A stretch of DNA of 64,000 nucleotides from Xanthostigma xanthostigma (Eukaryota > Arthropoda > Insecta > Raphidioptera > Raphidiidae): NCBI GenBank assembly GCA_963575645.1, contig OY754468.1, positions 10,602,001-10,666,000 of the forward strand, in the 5' to 3' direction. Of this stretch, positions 22,415 to 33,968 are shown one piece after another. Made by a program: the position numbers and the translations under genes. Under the pieces are notes generated by a model. It did no database searches, was not told the DNA's origin, and saw only the letters and a program-made list of their open reading frames with translations. Numbering within the stretch: the first letter of the stretch is position 1; every line of letters starts with the position of its first letter.

Positions 22415-23381
22415 AGAATATTTGAAACTGCAGTTGTTTTACAAATTTTAAATGGTATTTAAGTGGCTCCTCTTACACTATTACGAGCCCCCAGCTTCCA
22501 CGTTCTGATACAAGAAGTGTAGAGAGAAGCTATCAATGAAAAAATCTATTTATGAGATAAAACGAATAATGCGCCCTACGTTTTTCGTTTCAAATCCTAC
22601 AAGTTAAAAATCTGCCTGTAAAGAAATTATTTTATACTTTTAAGTTTGCTTTAAAAACGTGGTATATTAAATTATTTTATTATCTTTATTTTATTGGTAT
22701 AATATACTTTTTTAATAATAATTGCCAGTCATTGTAAAATATAAAAAATACATAATATTATTTATTTAGCAAAGAATTTCTCTTTTAATTTAAGTAAAAA
22801 CTAAAATTATTAAACAAGACTTACGTTTAATTCTGCCCATTGTCATAATCTGTAGTAGTAGAATCCCTGAAAATATAACAAATATTTCATTATAAAAATA
22901 AAATTACCGACATAGAAAGGTCAAGATTCAGATTCATAAGATATAAAATTCAAAATCGATCACGAGATACAGTCGAATCTTTGATTGATAAGTTTTTAGT
23001 TCTTTTTTAATAATTTTTAATTTTTATTCAAAGACCTGATAATATTATATTTGGCATGGCGGCAGAAGCGGGTCGTTTGTGGTGGAAGTAACGGCACAGC
23101 TACGTAAAATTCAATGACTAGCTTAAGGGGCGTTCACAAATTAAGTGAGACAAAATTGGCGACGTTTCTACACCCCTCCCCCCTTGGAAAGACGCCGTGA
23201 GATTTTGCTCGACGACTCCCTCCCTTCTAGTCTCTAATAACTTAATCAGCTCTTTCATGAAAACCTTCTATTGGGGTCCTTCAAATGGGTGGAGCTTTAA
23301 AAACATGGCGACGATGGGGTATCATTTCCCATAATTACTATGGTTACTATATAGTAAACAGTGCAATTGTAAATTTTTTTA
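22415..23381. other. AT-rich spacer, no gene seen
   Basis: No supported feature. The first codons of the frame starting at 23285 lie here but look intronic, see the next entry. Confidence 0.4.
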
Positions 23382-23664
23382 AGTGCAATGAAATGATAAG
23401 TATCAGTAATTGGGCTGATACAAATCACCGAAAAAGAAATTTCCTTGAAGGAGAACGTATATTTAATGCCGGCCATTACATAAAATTAGACAAAAATTCA
23501 ATTGAAACAGAACCTTTAATTAAGGTGAATTTTAATGCTTTCTGTTTACAAACTTCCGATTTAAAGAGTAATCCACAAGAAATAAAAGTGGTAAATAGAG
23601 ATATTATGTCAAGTGTTGATGAACGTTGCAAACATATTATTGAAACATTACTTTATTGCAGCAG
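23382..23664 (+). pseudogene. decayed exon of a SWIM zinc-finger-type protein
   Basis: After 'tttttttaag', which could be a splice acceptor, the frame encodes 'FLEGERIFNAGHYIKLDK', 'NAFCLQTSDLKSNP' and ends 'RCKHIIETLLYCSR'. It is immediately followed by 'gtaagt', a consensus splice donor. The pattern of NAGH, LCLQTS-like and CKH-LLY blocks resembles the SWIM-finger region of an insect protein family often found with YqaJ-type nuclease domains. The paired cysteines expected before CKH are missing, and no neighbouring exons are visible, so it is probably a dead fragment. The assignment rests on pattern memory. Confidence 0.35.
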
Positions 23665-23668
23665 GTAA

Positions 23669-24787
23669 GTTCCCAACCTACAAATAGTCATCTGTCAAAA
23701 TGTATTTTCAACTTTCTTTTTTTTTATTAATCTATTTACGAAAGACTTTCGTGTTTGTGTTGGTCCTGCATTTTTAAGTCTATTGCTCTCCTTGCTTCCC
23801 ATCTCTATTTCTGCTAACCTATCCATCATTGTGTCCCAGTCTTGAATGTATTTTTTTAGGGAATAAGATGCTGGCATATGGGTTAAACCCTGAAGCCATA
23901 GGTTGCAGTTTAAAAAAAAACTTTCTTTTTTTGTTCTATCAAAATTCTTAACGTTATTTAATAATAATAACTATTCAATTAATACATTAAGTTTTCAATA
24001 CTAAGACTAAGTATAAAACCTACTTACTTCATAAAATAACTAACCATCTGCATTGAAATGACGTGGTACTATTACAACCTTTTACTAACTTTTTAGTTGT
24101 GATTTCACGAGGTGAAAACTTCGCAGGTTCCATTTGTCATTTACTAATTTATCAACGTTTTTTTATTATTATTATAAAAAAAATCACGATAAGCAGTATT
24201 CATATACTTGTTTCTCACATGTTAGTTAGTAAGTTTCGCCGCCAGATAGAGTAGTCCATATGGCGAATCCCTATATAGTAACCCACTTTTCAGTATAACT
24301 GATTATTGAACACGGCTCCTTTGCTCACATTTTCATAGCCTATAGTATATCATTCATATGATAGCCGTTCTATTATTCAAAACTTAACAAAAGTTTTCAT
24401 CGTTCGACGACAATAAAAAAAAATTATGAAACTAAAAATGTCTGCTCTGTCAGATACTGAATGGTGAATGGAAAAGTAAAAACATTATCAAATAGCTTTT
24501 TGAACAAAACACGATATAGTAAACGGTGAATGAAGAGGAAAAACAAACACAGAACTTTTTTTTGTCAATTTTAATTTGTCGACATTGTTGGTACGAATGT
24601 CATTCTGTGTACCGAACGAGATGATGGCTCTGTAATGCAAAATGTCAGAAACAATAATGTATTTTGTAAATATTTATTAACGGTAAACGGTTTTATATAT
24701 CATTTTGACATAGACAATGTCAATTTATGATCAAATTTAGCAGGATAGTCCAAGCTTTTACCGTACAAAAATCTACTGGATGACACC
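23669..24787. other. spacer with repeat scraps
   Basis: Bases 24080-24270 match 42905-43060 in reverse ('aacatgtgagaaacaagtat', 'ctatctggcggcgaaactta'). A minus-strand 60-codon frame at 23695-23877 has no recognised domain. Confidence 0.45.
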
Positions 24788-25335
24788 ACTAAAAGAATCC
24801 CGCACAAACCTCATTGGATTTGGTTCCCGGTTAAATTGATCGAAAATGGTTTTATTTTATTGTTTAAAGGTTACTAAGAAAAAGTGTCCATGGGCGCATA
24901 ACCTAAAAACCAATAGATTTTTGGCTACAGATATGTTTACCGAGATTTTAGATATAGGGATATCCATTTAATTCACAATCTTAAAAAATCTCAAGCTCTA
25001 GAAATACGTTTTCGAGTACGCTGAATCAGAAAATGGCATTATTATTTTATACAGGGTGACATCTTCCAACAATTACCTAGTTTTCGACTATTTTTCTATT
25101 TCTAAAAAAAGCACAAAAGTTGAACATGGAATTCATCTTTGTGAATGCAATGGATATCCTTATATATAAAAGTTCGCTAAACATATCTGTAGCTAAAAGT
25201 CTATTGGTTTTTAGGCTATGCGCCTATGGACACTTTTTCTTAGTGACCTTTAAACTATAAAATGAAACCATTTTCGATCAATTTAACCGAGAACCAAATC
25301 CCATAAGGTTTGTGCAGCAGTGTCCTTTTATTATT
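24788..25335. mobile_element. foldback element with about 200-bp arms
   Basis: Arms 24788-24990 and 25135-25335 are inverted copies with scattered differences ('ttaaattgatcgaaaatggt', 'aagaaaaagtgtccat', 'aaaaaccaatagattttt'). The spacer is about 145 bp. It is non-coding. Confidence 0.85.
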
Positions 25336-25544
25336 GAATTTAACAGACAAACAATTAATTAGATGAAAAACATCAATAGATGGCAGAATAAATACATTTT
25401 TTATTTTCAGTATCTCGAATACGATTCAACACTACAAATTATAAAGAAGTTTAAATATTTTACAATATTATTATCGTCTGCCTAACAAATTTTCATTTAC
25501 ATACCTATGACGAACCTGTCTCCAAATATATAAATGTTCGATAT

Positions 25545-26000
25545 AGGGTCTGTCTAGAGGAAACTCAAACTCAAATTTTCCGTATGTTACTGAGCAATGT
25601 TTATTAAAAGTGAAAATAGTTATAATTTAATAAAGTTTTATAATTACAAAGAAAACATGGGAAAAATCAGCCGATCTGGAAATGCTTGGATGGCGGTTTA
25701 TTTAAAATAAAGATCATGGGCGCCATAATTTGACGTTACGTTGTCGGTATATAATTTATATATTGTACGTCATAATTGATAAATAAATAATTCTCACGTA
25801 CCTTTTATGTTATGCTATTTATATAATGGTTTACAATCTGAATTTTATTTTATATAAAATTAATACATTTTTTACATATCATGGCCAACTAAAGTTTTTG
25901 TCTTATCACCATAGAAACAAGTCCCGATTTCCGTAAAAAGTGAGTTAATTAATTCTCTATTACCCACTAGCGGCGTTAGTAGGCTTCGTGCACACAAGTT
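25545..26000 (-). repeat. dispersed repeat family R1, copy 2
   Basis: This is the reverse-orientation copy of 128-590 and 30708-31565. Its outer end is 'cttcgtgcacac'. Confidence 0.75.
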
Positions 26001-26439
26001 TTCTCGACTTTCAGCCTTCTCGCTCATATAGTAATTTACGACTTATTTTTACTAGGCTATGTTTTGTGCAACGAACCCAGCCCTTGCGACGAAAGACTGT
26101 AAATAATGAGGCAGGTTACATTATAATATATCTCGTAATCTTTCGTCAAAATAACAAATGGCCATGTATACTAAATCTGGCAGCGTGAAAAATTTAGTCT
26201 ATCATCGGAAAATGTATATGTGCATCGCTAAAATGGAACACATAACATTTTTCAGTGAAAATTGATAGTTTCCATATCGGCAAAGGTTGGATAGTAGATA
26301 TATGAAGCTGTAATAAAAACTGCCCCATCTAGAATACGTTGCCGCATGAGCCACTGACCGAGTTTCTAAAACACATACAAATCGATTTATTTTCGCTTTT
26401 ATAAAATCAATTACCTTGCGTATACGCTAGGAAAGTATC
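26001..26439. other. spacer, no gene seen
   Basis: No supported feature. Confidence 0.4.
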
Positions 26440-26698
26440 TTTTGACAGGCGACTTTTGCGCCCTCTCGTGTTTTTTTTAATCTGGTTTAGTCAAAACCTT
26501 AGTGTCATATTATGTTATACGTGCATTTTAATAAGGATTTATTGTCGAATAAAATGGGGAAAAAACTATCAAATCGGAAGTACTGTGTTGTTGATTGCAA
26601 AGATATACTAACTAAACATCCAGAATTACAATTCCACCGTTTTCCTGGATTTTCTTATGAATTAGAGAGGAAAAAAATGAACTGCAGCAATACGAATC
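26440..26698 (+). pseudogene. THAP-domain coding fragment
   Basis: The frame starting with the Met codon at 26554 contains 'KYCVVDCKDILTKHPELQFH' followed by 'RFPGFSYELERKKM'. The Cys-x(2-4)-Cys, His, FHRFP and RKKM pattern is the N-terminal half of a THAP zinc finger. THAP domains occur in P-element-like transposases and in host regulators derived from them. The frame then runs into repeat R2 and stops. The same fragment lies inverted at 45065-45365, with upstream non-coding sequence also shared, so it is part of a dispersed element rather than a host gene. Confidence 0.55.
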
Positions 26699-27129
26699 GA
26701 TCGAAAGTGCATACTTTTGGCAGAGTCTAACATATACGCATTAGTGGGACTACACGCACTGATGCGGGAAGTACGTACGTTCGGGCGGCAGTAAAGAAAA
26801 ATAGCCTATCAACTATTGTTTAGATGTTTCCATAGCAACTTTATTACATTTTAGCTAATAGTCGTGAACAGCTGTTATTCATGTTTTTACGTATAACCTC
26901 AAAGCTGCTTGCTTGTAATTAATCTGTGTTTTTGTGTAACTAATAAGTAATTAATTAACTAATGTATTTATAAAGCATTCTTACGACCGGGGTATGAAGA
27001 AAAATAGTATACACCACACTGGCCGAAAGTTTGATAACTTTGCACTGCGCGTCATGATGACCTCGGCTTAGCCTCGGACGCGCATTGCAAGAATATCAAA
27101 CTTTCGCCCCTTGTGGTGTAATATACTAT
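26699..27129 (+). repeat. dispersed repeat family R2, copy 2, with terminal hairpin
   Basis: It matches 1028-1406. Bases 27003-27129 form a hairpin bounded by 'aatagtatacaccac' and 'gtggtgtaatatactatt', with 'gaaagtttgata' pairing inside. Confidence 0.75.
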
Positions 27130-27152
27130 TTTTTTTCGGATATAGTAGACGT

Positions 27153-27480
27153 GTACAATACGCGCCACGAATCTAAAAGGCTCGGAAGTTAGATGCGAAT
27201 GCGGGCTTGCGCTTGTACAGTCCATTGAAAAACTACAAACTCGCAACTCAACAAAACTAAAATAACAATAACAACTTGACAATAGCGTACTCGACTGTAC
27301 TTTAAAGCAGGAAAGTGACAAAGGCAACGAGCGATCACGGCCAATCACCGACGAGCGCACGTTCCGTGCAGGTTGCTGGGAGGTGGTGGGAGTATCAACG
27401 GCTCTAAAATGTGCCTTTGCGACGCTGTTTGTGACTAACAGTAACTTCCGAACCTTTTAGATCCGTGGCGCGTTTTGTAC
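27153..27480. mobile_element. MITE with 39-bp imperfect inverted ends
   Basis: It starts 'gtacaatacgcgccacgaat' and ends with the matching complement, 'gcgcgttttgtac', with three or four mismatches over 39 bases. Frames inside have no domain. Confidence 0.75.
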
Positions 27481-28009
27481 CTACATTATAGAACTGGATT
27501 TCAAAATCTGTCATCGTGCATATTCTAACATTCATCGAATGCGCTACACGACGCACGGTGTAATCCAAACCACACAACAGTGAACTGTTTGAAGTCCGTA
27601 TATAGATGAGCGAGGTTGGAGTGTGACATGTGGGAGGCTGAAAGAACGTCGGTGTGGGTGTGCTCTATATACAGTTTTGGACACATGCATGTGCGGATAC
27701 AGAAAGGGATGATTGAGTATCGAGTAACAGCGTGCAGGACGTCGTCTTATCACCAGAGGATCGCAGCCAACAGTAGTTCGTCTCAATGGACTTGGCTTTC
27801 ATCATTATACAGACTTTTTTCAAATAATGGAAAGCGTTTCACTAAACTAAGATTCACGGTTCTGATGTTACCCAAACCATTCCTGCTTGGCTGATAACAA
27901 TCTGTGTATCATTGTTGGAACAACAAGCCGATTGTTGTCCCACAACAATCTGAGTGTCATTGTTATAATGACGAGCCTATTGTTGTCTCACGAAATTTTT
28001 TGTCGTCGC
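27481..28009. other. spacer, no gene seen
   Basis: Two imperfect direct copies of an 'attgttg'-rich phrase lie at 27890-27990. Overlapping frames on both strands lack family features. Confidence 0.4.
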
Positions 28010-28021
28010 CTGCCTCTGTTA

Positions 28022-28457
28022 ATAATAATAATAAATTCCTTTAACTCTTAAGTGGTGCATAGGGCCTCTACGAAATTTTTAAATCTATCTTTTGCCATAT
28101 GTTTGACTTGAAGCCAGGTAGTTCCTTGTTCCATTACTTCTTCACGAACAGTTCTTCTCCAGGATATTTTTGGTCTGTCTCTTTTTCGGTATCCCTGTGG
28201 GTTCCAATCCAAGGCTCTCTTTGCTATGTCGTCATCTGTCTTTCGTAGCGTGTGTCCTACCCAATTCCATTTCCTACGTTTTATAGTTACACAGATTTGT
28301 TCAAGACATGCACGTTTCCAAAGTTCGTTATTCGAGACGTGTTCATACCATTTCACCTTGAGGATTGTTCTGAGACATTTGTTTATGAAGATTTGCAGTT
28401 TAGTTGTTATGGCTTTCGTCACTTTCCAGGTTTCAGATCCATATAGAAGGACCGATT
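28022..28457 (-). pseudogene. RTE-type LINE C-terminal fragment with 12-bp target duplication
   Basis: The minus strand encodes the C-terminus of a LINE reverse transcriptase: 'GSETWKVTKAITTKLQIFIN', 'KRRKWNWVGHTLRKTDDDIA', 'GYRKRDRPKISWRRTVREE'. It ends in a (TAA)n tail at 28022-28035. 'ctgcctctgtta' flanks it exactly at 28010-28021 and 28458-28469. The copy is 5'-truncated, lacks the endonuclease and RT core, and cannot move by itself. Confidence 0.9.
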
Positions 28458-28634
28458 CTGCCTCTGTTAGAATACGTTTAACTTAGTTATTAGAATTTCG
28501 TTCGATGATAGGGCGACATTTAGTGACTAAAGTTTCGCTTAAATTTGGTCTGGTCGCAAAAATGTTTAATTTTTTTAAATACAATTTTAATAAACAACTG
28601 AAATGCTTGTTTGGCGATGCCCAGTACCCTGCAT

Positions 28635-29877
28635 TAGAGATGATACAAAATACTAGGAACAGTTATTTTGGAACAGTTTCGAACGAGGGACAGATTGGAA
28701 CATTTGTCAGTACAATAAAATACCTGTTCCGGGCTGTTCCAATGCTTCGACTGTTCCGAATAACATAACGGGCGTTCTTCTGCATAAAATAAACATTCTC
28801 CGTTCCCGTTGTCAATTATAGTACCTACGTTGCAAACTGCAACAGTTATGCTCGTCACCTACGCCTAGCGTACATTTCGATTTTAGTATCACACCATACA
28901 TTAACATGCGTCGCACACCTTATTAATAAAGTTCCAGACAAAACTGGACGGCTTATTCATTTTATATTACATACGCCAGATTAACAAAATAATATTGAAC
29001 TGTGGTAGGCTTGGGTAACTCAGATCTGAATCGGTTCAAAGAGCCAGCTCCGACAGAAGATCCGTGAGAGCCGGCTCACTTTTTTATGAGTCGATGGCTC
29101 AACGGATCCACATAACTCAGTGAAACACTTAATATACAGAAGCACTGTCAGCTCAAATGACTCATGCATCATAATATGTCTGGCTATAGTACACATTAAA
29201 CGCACAGGCGGTACAATGTTTTACTTAAGTCACAACTATTTAAGGTATTGTATTGCATATTGTAATATGCTTTCAGTAACATAGCAAGTAGCAACCTGTA
29301 AAACCCCTCCTTATAATATGTGAGTCAGTCACTGGCATAATATTAGGTGATATGATTGACTTGACTCAACTAACTCAGTTGGCTCAGTGGCTCAGTTGAC
29401 TCGAATAACATATTCAGAACTCGGCTCTTTTTGAACCGGTTCAGGGAGCCGGCTCACATACGGGATCCAGATGCAAAGATGCAGATCACTAAAAAGACCC
29501 GTTTATATCATCTCTAAACTGTGGTGAAATAATATTATTTGATTTTGTCATAGTATATGCATTCTGCAGAACAACTGTTACTTACATTCTGTAAAAGTAT
29601 ATTTTTAATATACGGTCGACAAATTTATTTGTTTTTTTTTAATAATTAGGTAACTTAAATTATTAAACTTGAATAATAAAATTAATTCACGAAAAAATAC
29701 AAATAATAATTTCATAATTTGAAATTTTTATACGTTGCATGTTACAAGCTATTCCGAGAATGTCAAGGTTCCAACGTTGGAACTGTTAAAAAGTAACAGG
29801 TTTTTGGAATTGTTCCGTAAGCGGAACAGGAACGGAACGGAACTGTTATTAAAAAATAACAGTTTGTACCACCTCTA
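28635..29877. mobile_element. hAT-like MITE hosting a second MITE
   Basis: Ends 'tagagatgatacaaaatact' and (complement of the right end) 'tagaggtggtacaaactgtt' are related inverted repeats. Iterated 'ggaaca/tgttcc' motifs lie near both ends. MITE Y (29006-29516) is inserted in the middle. No target duplication is clear. Confidence 0.65.
29006..29516 (-). mobile_element. hAT-type MITE, copy Y, 8-bp target duplication
   Basis: It is the reverse complement of MITE X (21914-22414). It is flanked by an exact 'aactgtgg' at 28998-29005 and 29517-29524, confirming its borders. Subterminal 'gccggctc' and 'gaaccggttca' motifs are repeated on both sides. It is non-coding. Confidence 0.9.
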
Positions 29878-30707
29878 ACCAGTATAAAATGTATAATATG
29901 TACACGTTTCTACGTTTGGATGTCAGAGAGAGGGGTGCGTAAAATGAAAACCACAGTAAAGAGATCGGTTGTTGTGTGGCCAGAGAGACAGAGAGAGAGA
30001 GAAACATCTCGATGCGGTTTACTTGAAACTGATGTCCGAGTATGGCACGACGATTGGATTGTATTGATACATTCGGAAGTCTTCAAGTAAACAACGATTA
30101 AACGGATAAATCAATTTAATACCACCAAGTCCTAGCAATTTAACCCTTTCTATAGATCAAACGAATTGGCACCTTTCAACGGTCACATGGGGTACCTACT
30201 ATATACCGAGCATAGGAATAAAATCGCAATCGAACCATTAAGGTGCAAACATATACTTCTGTCTTTTTTAAGAGGTAAGAGCTCGTTGGTTCTGATTGTC
30301 TAACGCCATAAATAAAGACATAATTCTCGGAAATATTTTTTAAGGCATTGTAAAGGTGAAAAAAACTCAATTTTCTCAACTTTCAGTTTTCTAAAAAAAT
30401 TTAAAAGTCACAAAAAAATTTCGGGACTCTTATACCGTGGTTCACACTATAGCGGCAGAATATTTTTCATTTTTTTGTTTCAGAGCCGTTGGAAAGCAGC
30501 TAGAGTGCCCGCCGTCTGACCCCCCCTTTTTTTTGTTTAAGTTACAAAACTGTCGTTACCGGGCCACTCAGTGGAGCAAATTGATTTTTTCAAAAAAGGA
30601 ATTGTACCTGAAACATAGCTTAATAATGACTCTTAATATGAAAATGCTCAGTTTTATATTTAAGTCACAATGAATTTTCAAAAACACATCTCATTTTGAC
30701 CCCTCTG
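29878..30707. other. spacer with a short repeat
   Basis: Bases 30203-30285 closely match 41131-41213 ('gagcataggaataaaatcgc', 'aaacatatacttctgtcttt'). Frames at 30176-30379 and 30437-30673 have no recognisable domain. Confidence 0.45.
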
Positions 30708-31565
30708 TATAGGCTGTGTGCACAAAGTCTACTAGCGCCGCTAGTGGGTAATAGAGAATTATTTAACTCACTTTTTATATGTAAATCGCGACATGTTTCT
30801 ATGGTTATAAGTCAAAAACTTTAGTTGGCCATGATGTGTCAAAAAAAAATGTAATAAGAAAAACTGCTGTTTATTTTATATATACAATAAAATTCAGATT
30901 GTAAACAATTATATAAATAGCATAACATAAAAGGTATCTACGTGGGAATTATTTATTTATCAATCACACGATGGCTAACACAGGATGATGGAGCACAGAT
31001 CGCTATAAGTAACATAATTTGTTGACCCCAAAAAGGAAAAAGAAATAGAAAAATAAAAAAATAATAATAATTAAAAGAATTAATTTATATTCTCTAAGAT
31101 TATAACATTAATATTTTTGTGTTTGTTTTTTTTTATTGTTTATAATGTCCGATCAAGTAGCTGAGCTCCCACCCTAGCACTGGCTTGTCAAGTAGGGTGG
31201 GAAAATTCTTAACGTTTTTGTAATTGAATAAAAATGTTTATATGTGTAAAGGAATGAAGAATAAATAAATTATGGCGTAAAATATATAAATGATTAATTT
31301 GTTTAATTGTAACGTCAAATTATGTCACCAATGATCTTTATTTGACTTAAATCGCCATCAGCGCAACAGCCCGTAACACAAACAAGCATTTCCAGATCAC
31401 CTAATTTTGCTCCCGTTTTCTGTGTAATTAAAAAACTATAAAATTGTAACTATTTTCACTTTTAATAAGCATTGCTCACTGACATACGGAAAATTTAAGT
31501 TTGAAGTTTCCCCTAGCGCTCACCACAAACGCTCGATCCAAAAATTTGTAACTCCGACCCTTTAA
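30708..31565 (+). repeat. dispersed repeat family R1, copy 3, with insertion
   Basis: The outer parts match copies 1 and 2. About 31020-31300 is extra relative to copy 1 and looks like a separate retroelement tail ('ccctagcactggcttgtcaa'). Confidence 0.75.
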
Positions 31566-32429
31566 CGAATGAATAGACGTTTTCGTGTCAAAAATAAAAA
31601 GAGAATGTATTGTTTTGTTGGAAACTTATCAGTTTTGTGACAGTTACGAGCTACTAGGTGAAAAGTATAAGATTGGCTCCCGGATGAAATGTTTTTATCA
31701 TCGACAGCTTGTTCTCTTGTATTGCGATAGGTGGCTAAATATTTCGATTAGCAACAACATTTGATAAATAGAACAGCGATGCTGCATTGAAAAAGGGTAG
31801 AAGCGCTTTGTATAATATATCTGCTCGTGATCTAACTAATGAGTATTTGATAGCGGACTCACAAGAAACCTTAATGTGCGCCAACGTCGTAAGCGGGCTA
31901 CGAACTGGGCTGCGAACGGGCGACACAGAAACACACATAGAATATTACGTTTAAGTAATACAAACGACTAAGAAATATTCGTACAACTTTAAGACTGAGA
32001 AAAAATCGATGATAATTACCAAACATGTATAGCTTTGCCGTTGTTTATGTGGCGTTTACACGGCTTGTCCATTACAAGCCCCCAGTTCTCAGGGTCAAAA
32101 TTAAATATTCAATTTATTTTTATTAAAATAATAGACGAAGTGCATAGTGATATAGGGAGGAAAATTTTCCGCTATGTTTCTCTGACAACTTTTCAATGTC
32201 AAAAAGGTAATTTGTTTAGTAAATTTTTTATAGGACATTATTGAACTTTCCATACTCTGTTTTATTGGTCAATTTCTTTACCATTTAAACAAAAACTTAT
32301 TCTGACTTTGTAATCCACATGAATAAAATTAAGTTTGATTCTGTTTTACTTAATATTTGTTGTATTATTTAATTTGAATCTTATAACAAGTCAATCCATC
32401 CTAATCTATAATCTATATAATCTATACTA
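31566..32429. other. spacer, no gene seen
   Basis: Bases 32060-32095 repeat the 'acaagcccccagttctcag' phrase seen at 49945 and 50315. No gene is supported. Confidence 0.4.
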
Positions 32430-32917
32430 ATACTTATATAAAGCAGAAGAGTTTGTTTGTTTGTTTGAACGCGCTAATCTCAGAAACTACTGGTTCGAAT
32501 TGAAAAAAATTTTTTTTGTTGGGTAGCTCATTTATCGAGGAAGGCAGACTATATAATAATATTACACTATGACTAATTGGAGCGGAACATAAATGAAAAA
32601 TGTTGCAAGATGTGTCTCAAAATTAGTCCGTCCGACAAATTTTATCAGGTGAAATGCCTTAACTAAATACTGCAATATTAGCGCGCTAAGAGTACAGGCC
32701 CGTATAGCTCAGTCGGTAGAGTGTAAGACTGTTAATGCCAGGGTCTAGGGTTCTAGCCCCACGTCGGCGAATATATTTTTATTTTTTTTTATTTTCTACA
32801 TTGCTTTCTTCTAAGGTTTACATTTCAATTTTTTTAAATTTTATTACGACTAATTAAAACTAAATAAATCTAATTAATAGCTCATTTGAAAACTGTTACA
32901 ACTATAGGCACCTATAT
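32430..32917 (+). mobile_element. Helitron-like element, left half, split by the LTR element
   Basis: It begins near 'agcagaagagtttgtttgtt' and includes 'gaacgcgctaatctcagaaa', a signature of widespread lepidopteran Helitron-like elements. It ends exactly at the 5-bp target duplication of the Ty3/gypsy insertion and resumes at 39627. It contains the tRNA-like block at 32698-32770. Confidence 0.7.
32698..32770 (+). repeat. tRNA-like polymerase III promoter block
   Basis: Box A 'tagctcagtcgg' (32705-32716) fits the consensus; box B 'ggttctagccc' (32749-32759) is slightly degenerate. The anticodon loop would read 'ctgttaa'. Stem pairing is weak, and an A/T-rich tail follows, so this is a SINE-type head and not a functional tRNA. 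Confidence 0.75.
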
Positions 32918-33900
32918 TGTCACGTGGTGCCATAGCACCGCGACAATTTTTTAATATTAGCATAAAAATTATTATAATAAAATAAATAAATAAGGAAATC
33001 AAATCACTAAATTCGCGGATATTTGCATGCGCGGTACGATTTGGATCGCGTGGCTTGGATTTATAAACATAAGTGTGTCTATCGTGTGATCCAGTCGTCT
33101 GACTCTAAATACGCGGTATCTGTGATTTTCAAAAAGTGAAAAAGTGACAAACAATAGTTGTTAGGTGTGAAATAATTAAAATCAATATTGATTAGTTACG
33201 GAAAAATAACAAACATTAAGTTGTTTTCCGGGATTCGGTGGAGTCGCATGAAAAGGACGCTCATGGAATAAACCACAGAATCATCTTCAAACTTCTTCTC
33301 AAAACGGAATTTAGACTTCATTGTACTACTATGAAGCGCCTAAATACCCGTAGTCACTCACGAATTATGTAAAGTATTCCTAGAATAAGTATTGTTCAAG
33401 TGTAAGTAAGTACTCTTCAGAAAAAGGTATGACGCTCACGCCTAGTTTTCTTTTCCTCTTTCACGTTTTATTATTTTTTTTTTAATTTAAACAACCTTAT
33501 TAATGTACTTCCCTAGATAATTAAGTGATCACCTCGTCAGGGTTCTACCCCCAGTTCCTAATTGTCAATCATGATCAAACGATATTGTTAATATTAAGAA
33601 TGTACTTGTAAATCAGATTTCCTTGTACTTTATCACCGACACGTTTTTTGAAGTGATTATGAAATATAATTGTTATCGACCAACGGCATATTCTTTTCTT
33701 TGTTACATTTCTGCACAAGTTTCTCAGAACAGTAGAAGAAGTGGAGCTGTACCCTCTCTGATCACTATGGGCCCAAAATAACACCGGTACAGCCCAAACA
33801 ATCCACCGTTTTGAGAAATCTGTCCGTCTTTTTCCTTTTATTTATTCACAGGTGGGAATGGACCTACGTTACCAGAAATCCTTCCACTGCCGTGCTATAA
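32918..33900 (+). repeat. 5' LTR of Ty3/gypsy element
   Basis: This 983-bp LTR begins 'tgtcacgtggtgccatagca' and ends 'ccgtgctataa'. It is repeated at 38644-39626 with the same length; I noticed one difference (near 33833, c versus t). It is preceded by 'tatat' (32913-32917), which recurs after the 3' LTR. It should contain the promoter and polyadenylation signals of the element. Confidence 0.95.
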
Positions 33901-33901
33901 T

Positions 33902-33916
33902 TGGTAGCAAGGAGCG
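33902..33916 (+). promoter_or_regulatory. putative primer-binding site
   Basis: 'tggtagcaaggagcg' lies one base after the 5' LTR and begins with TGG, the complement of a tRNA CCA end. I did not identify the tRNA. Confidence 0.6.
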
Positions 33917-33968
33917 TAGTTGATTCCTGAGTCCTGTTCCTGTCCGATTCCACGTCTTCCAGTCGACC

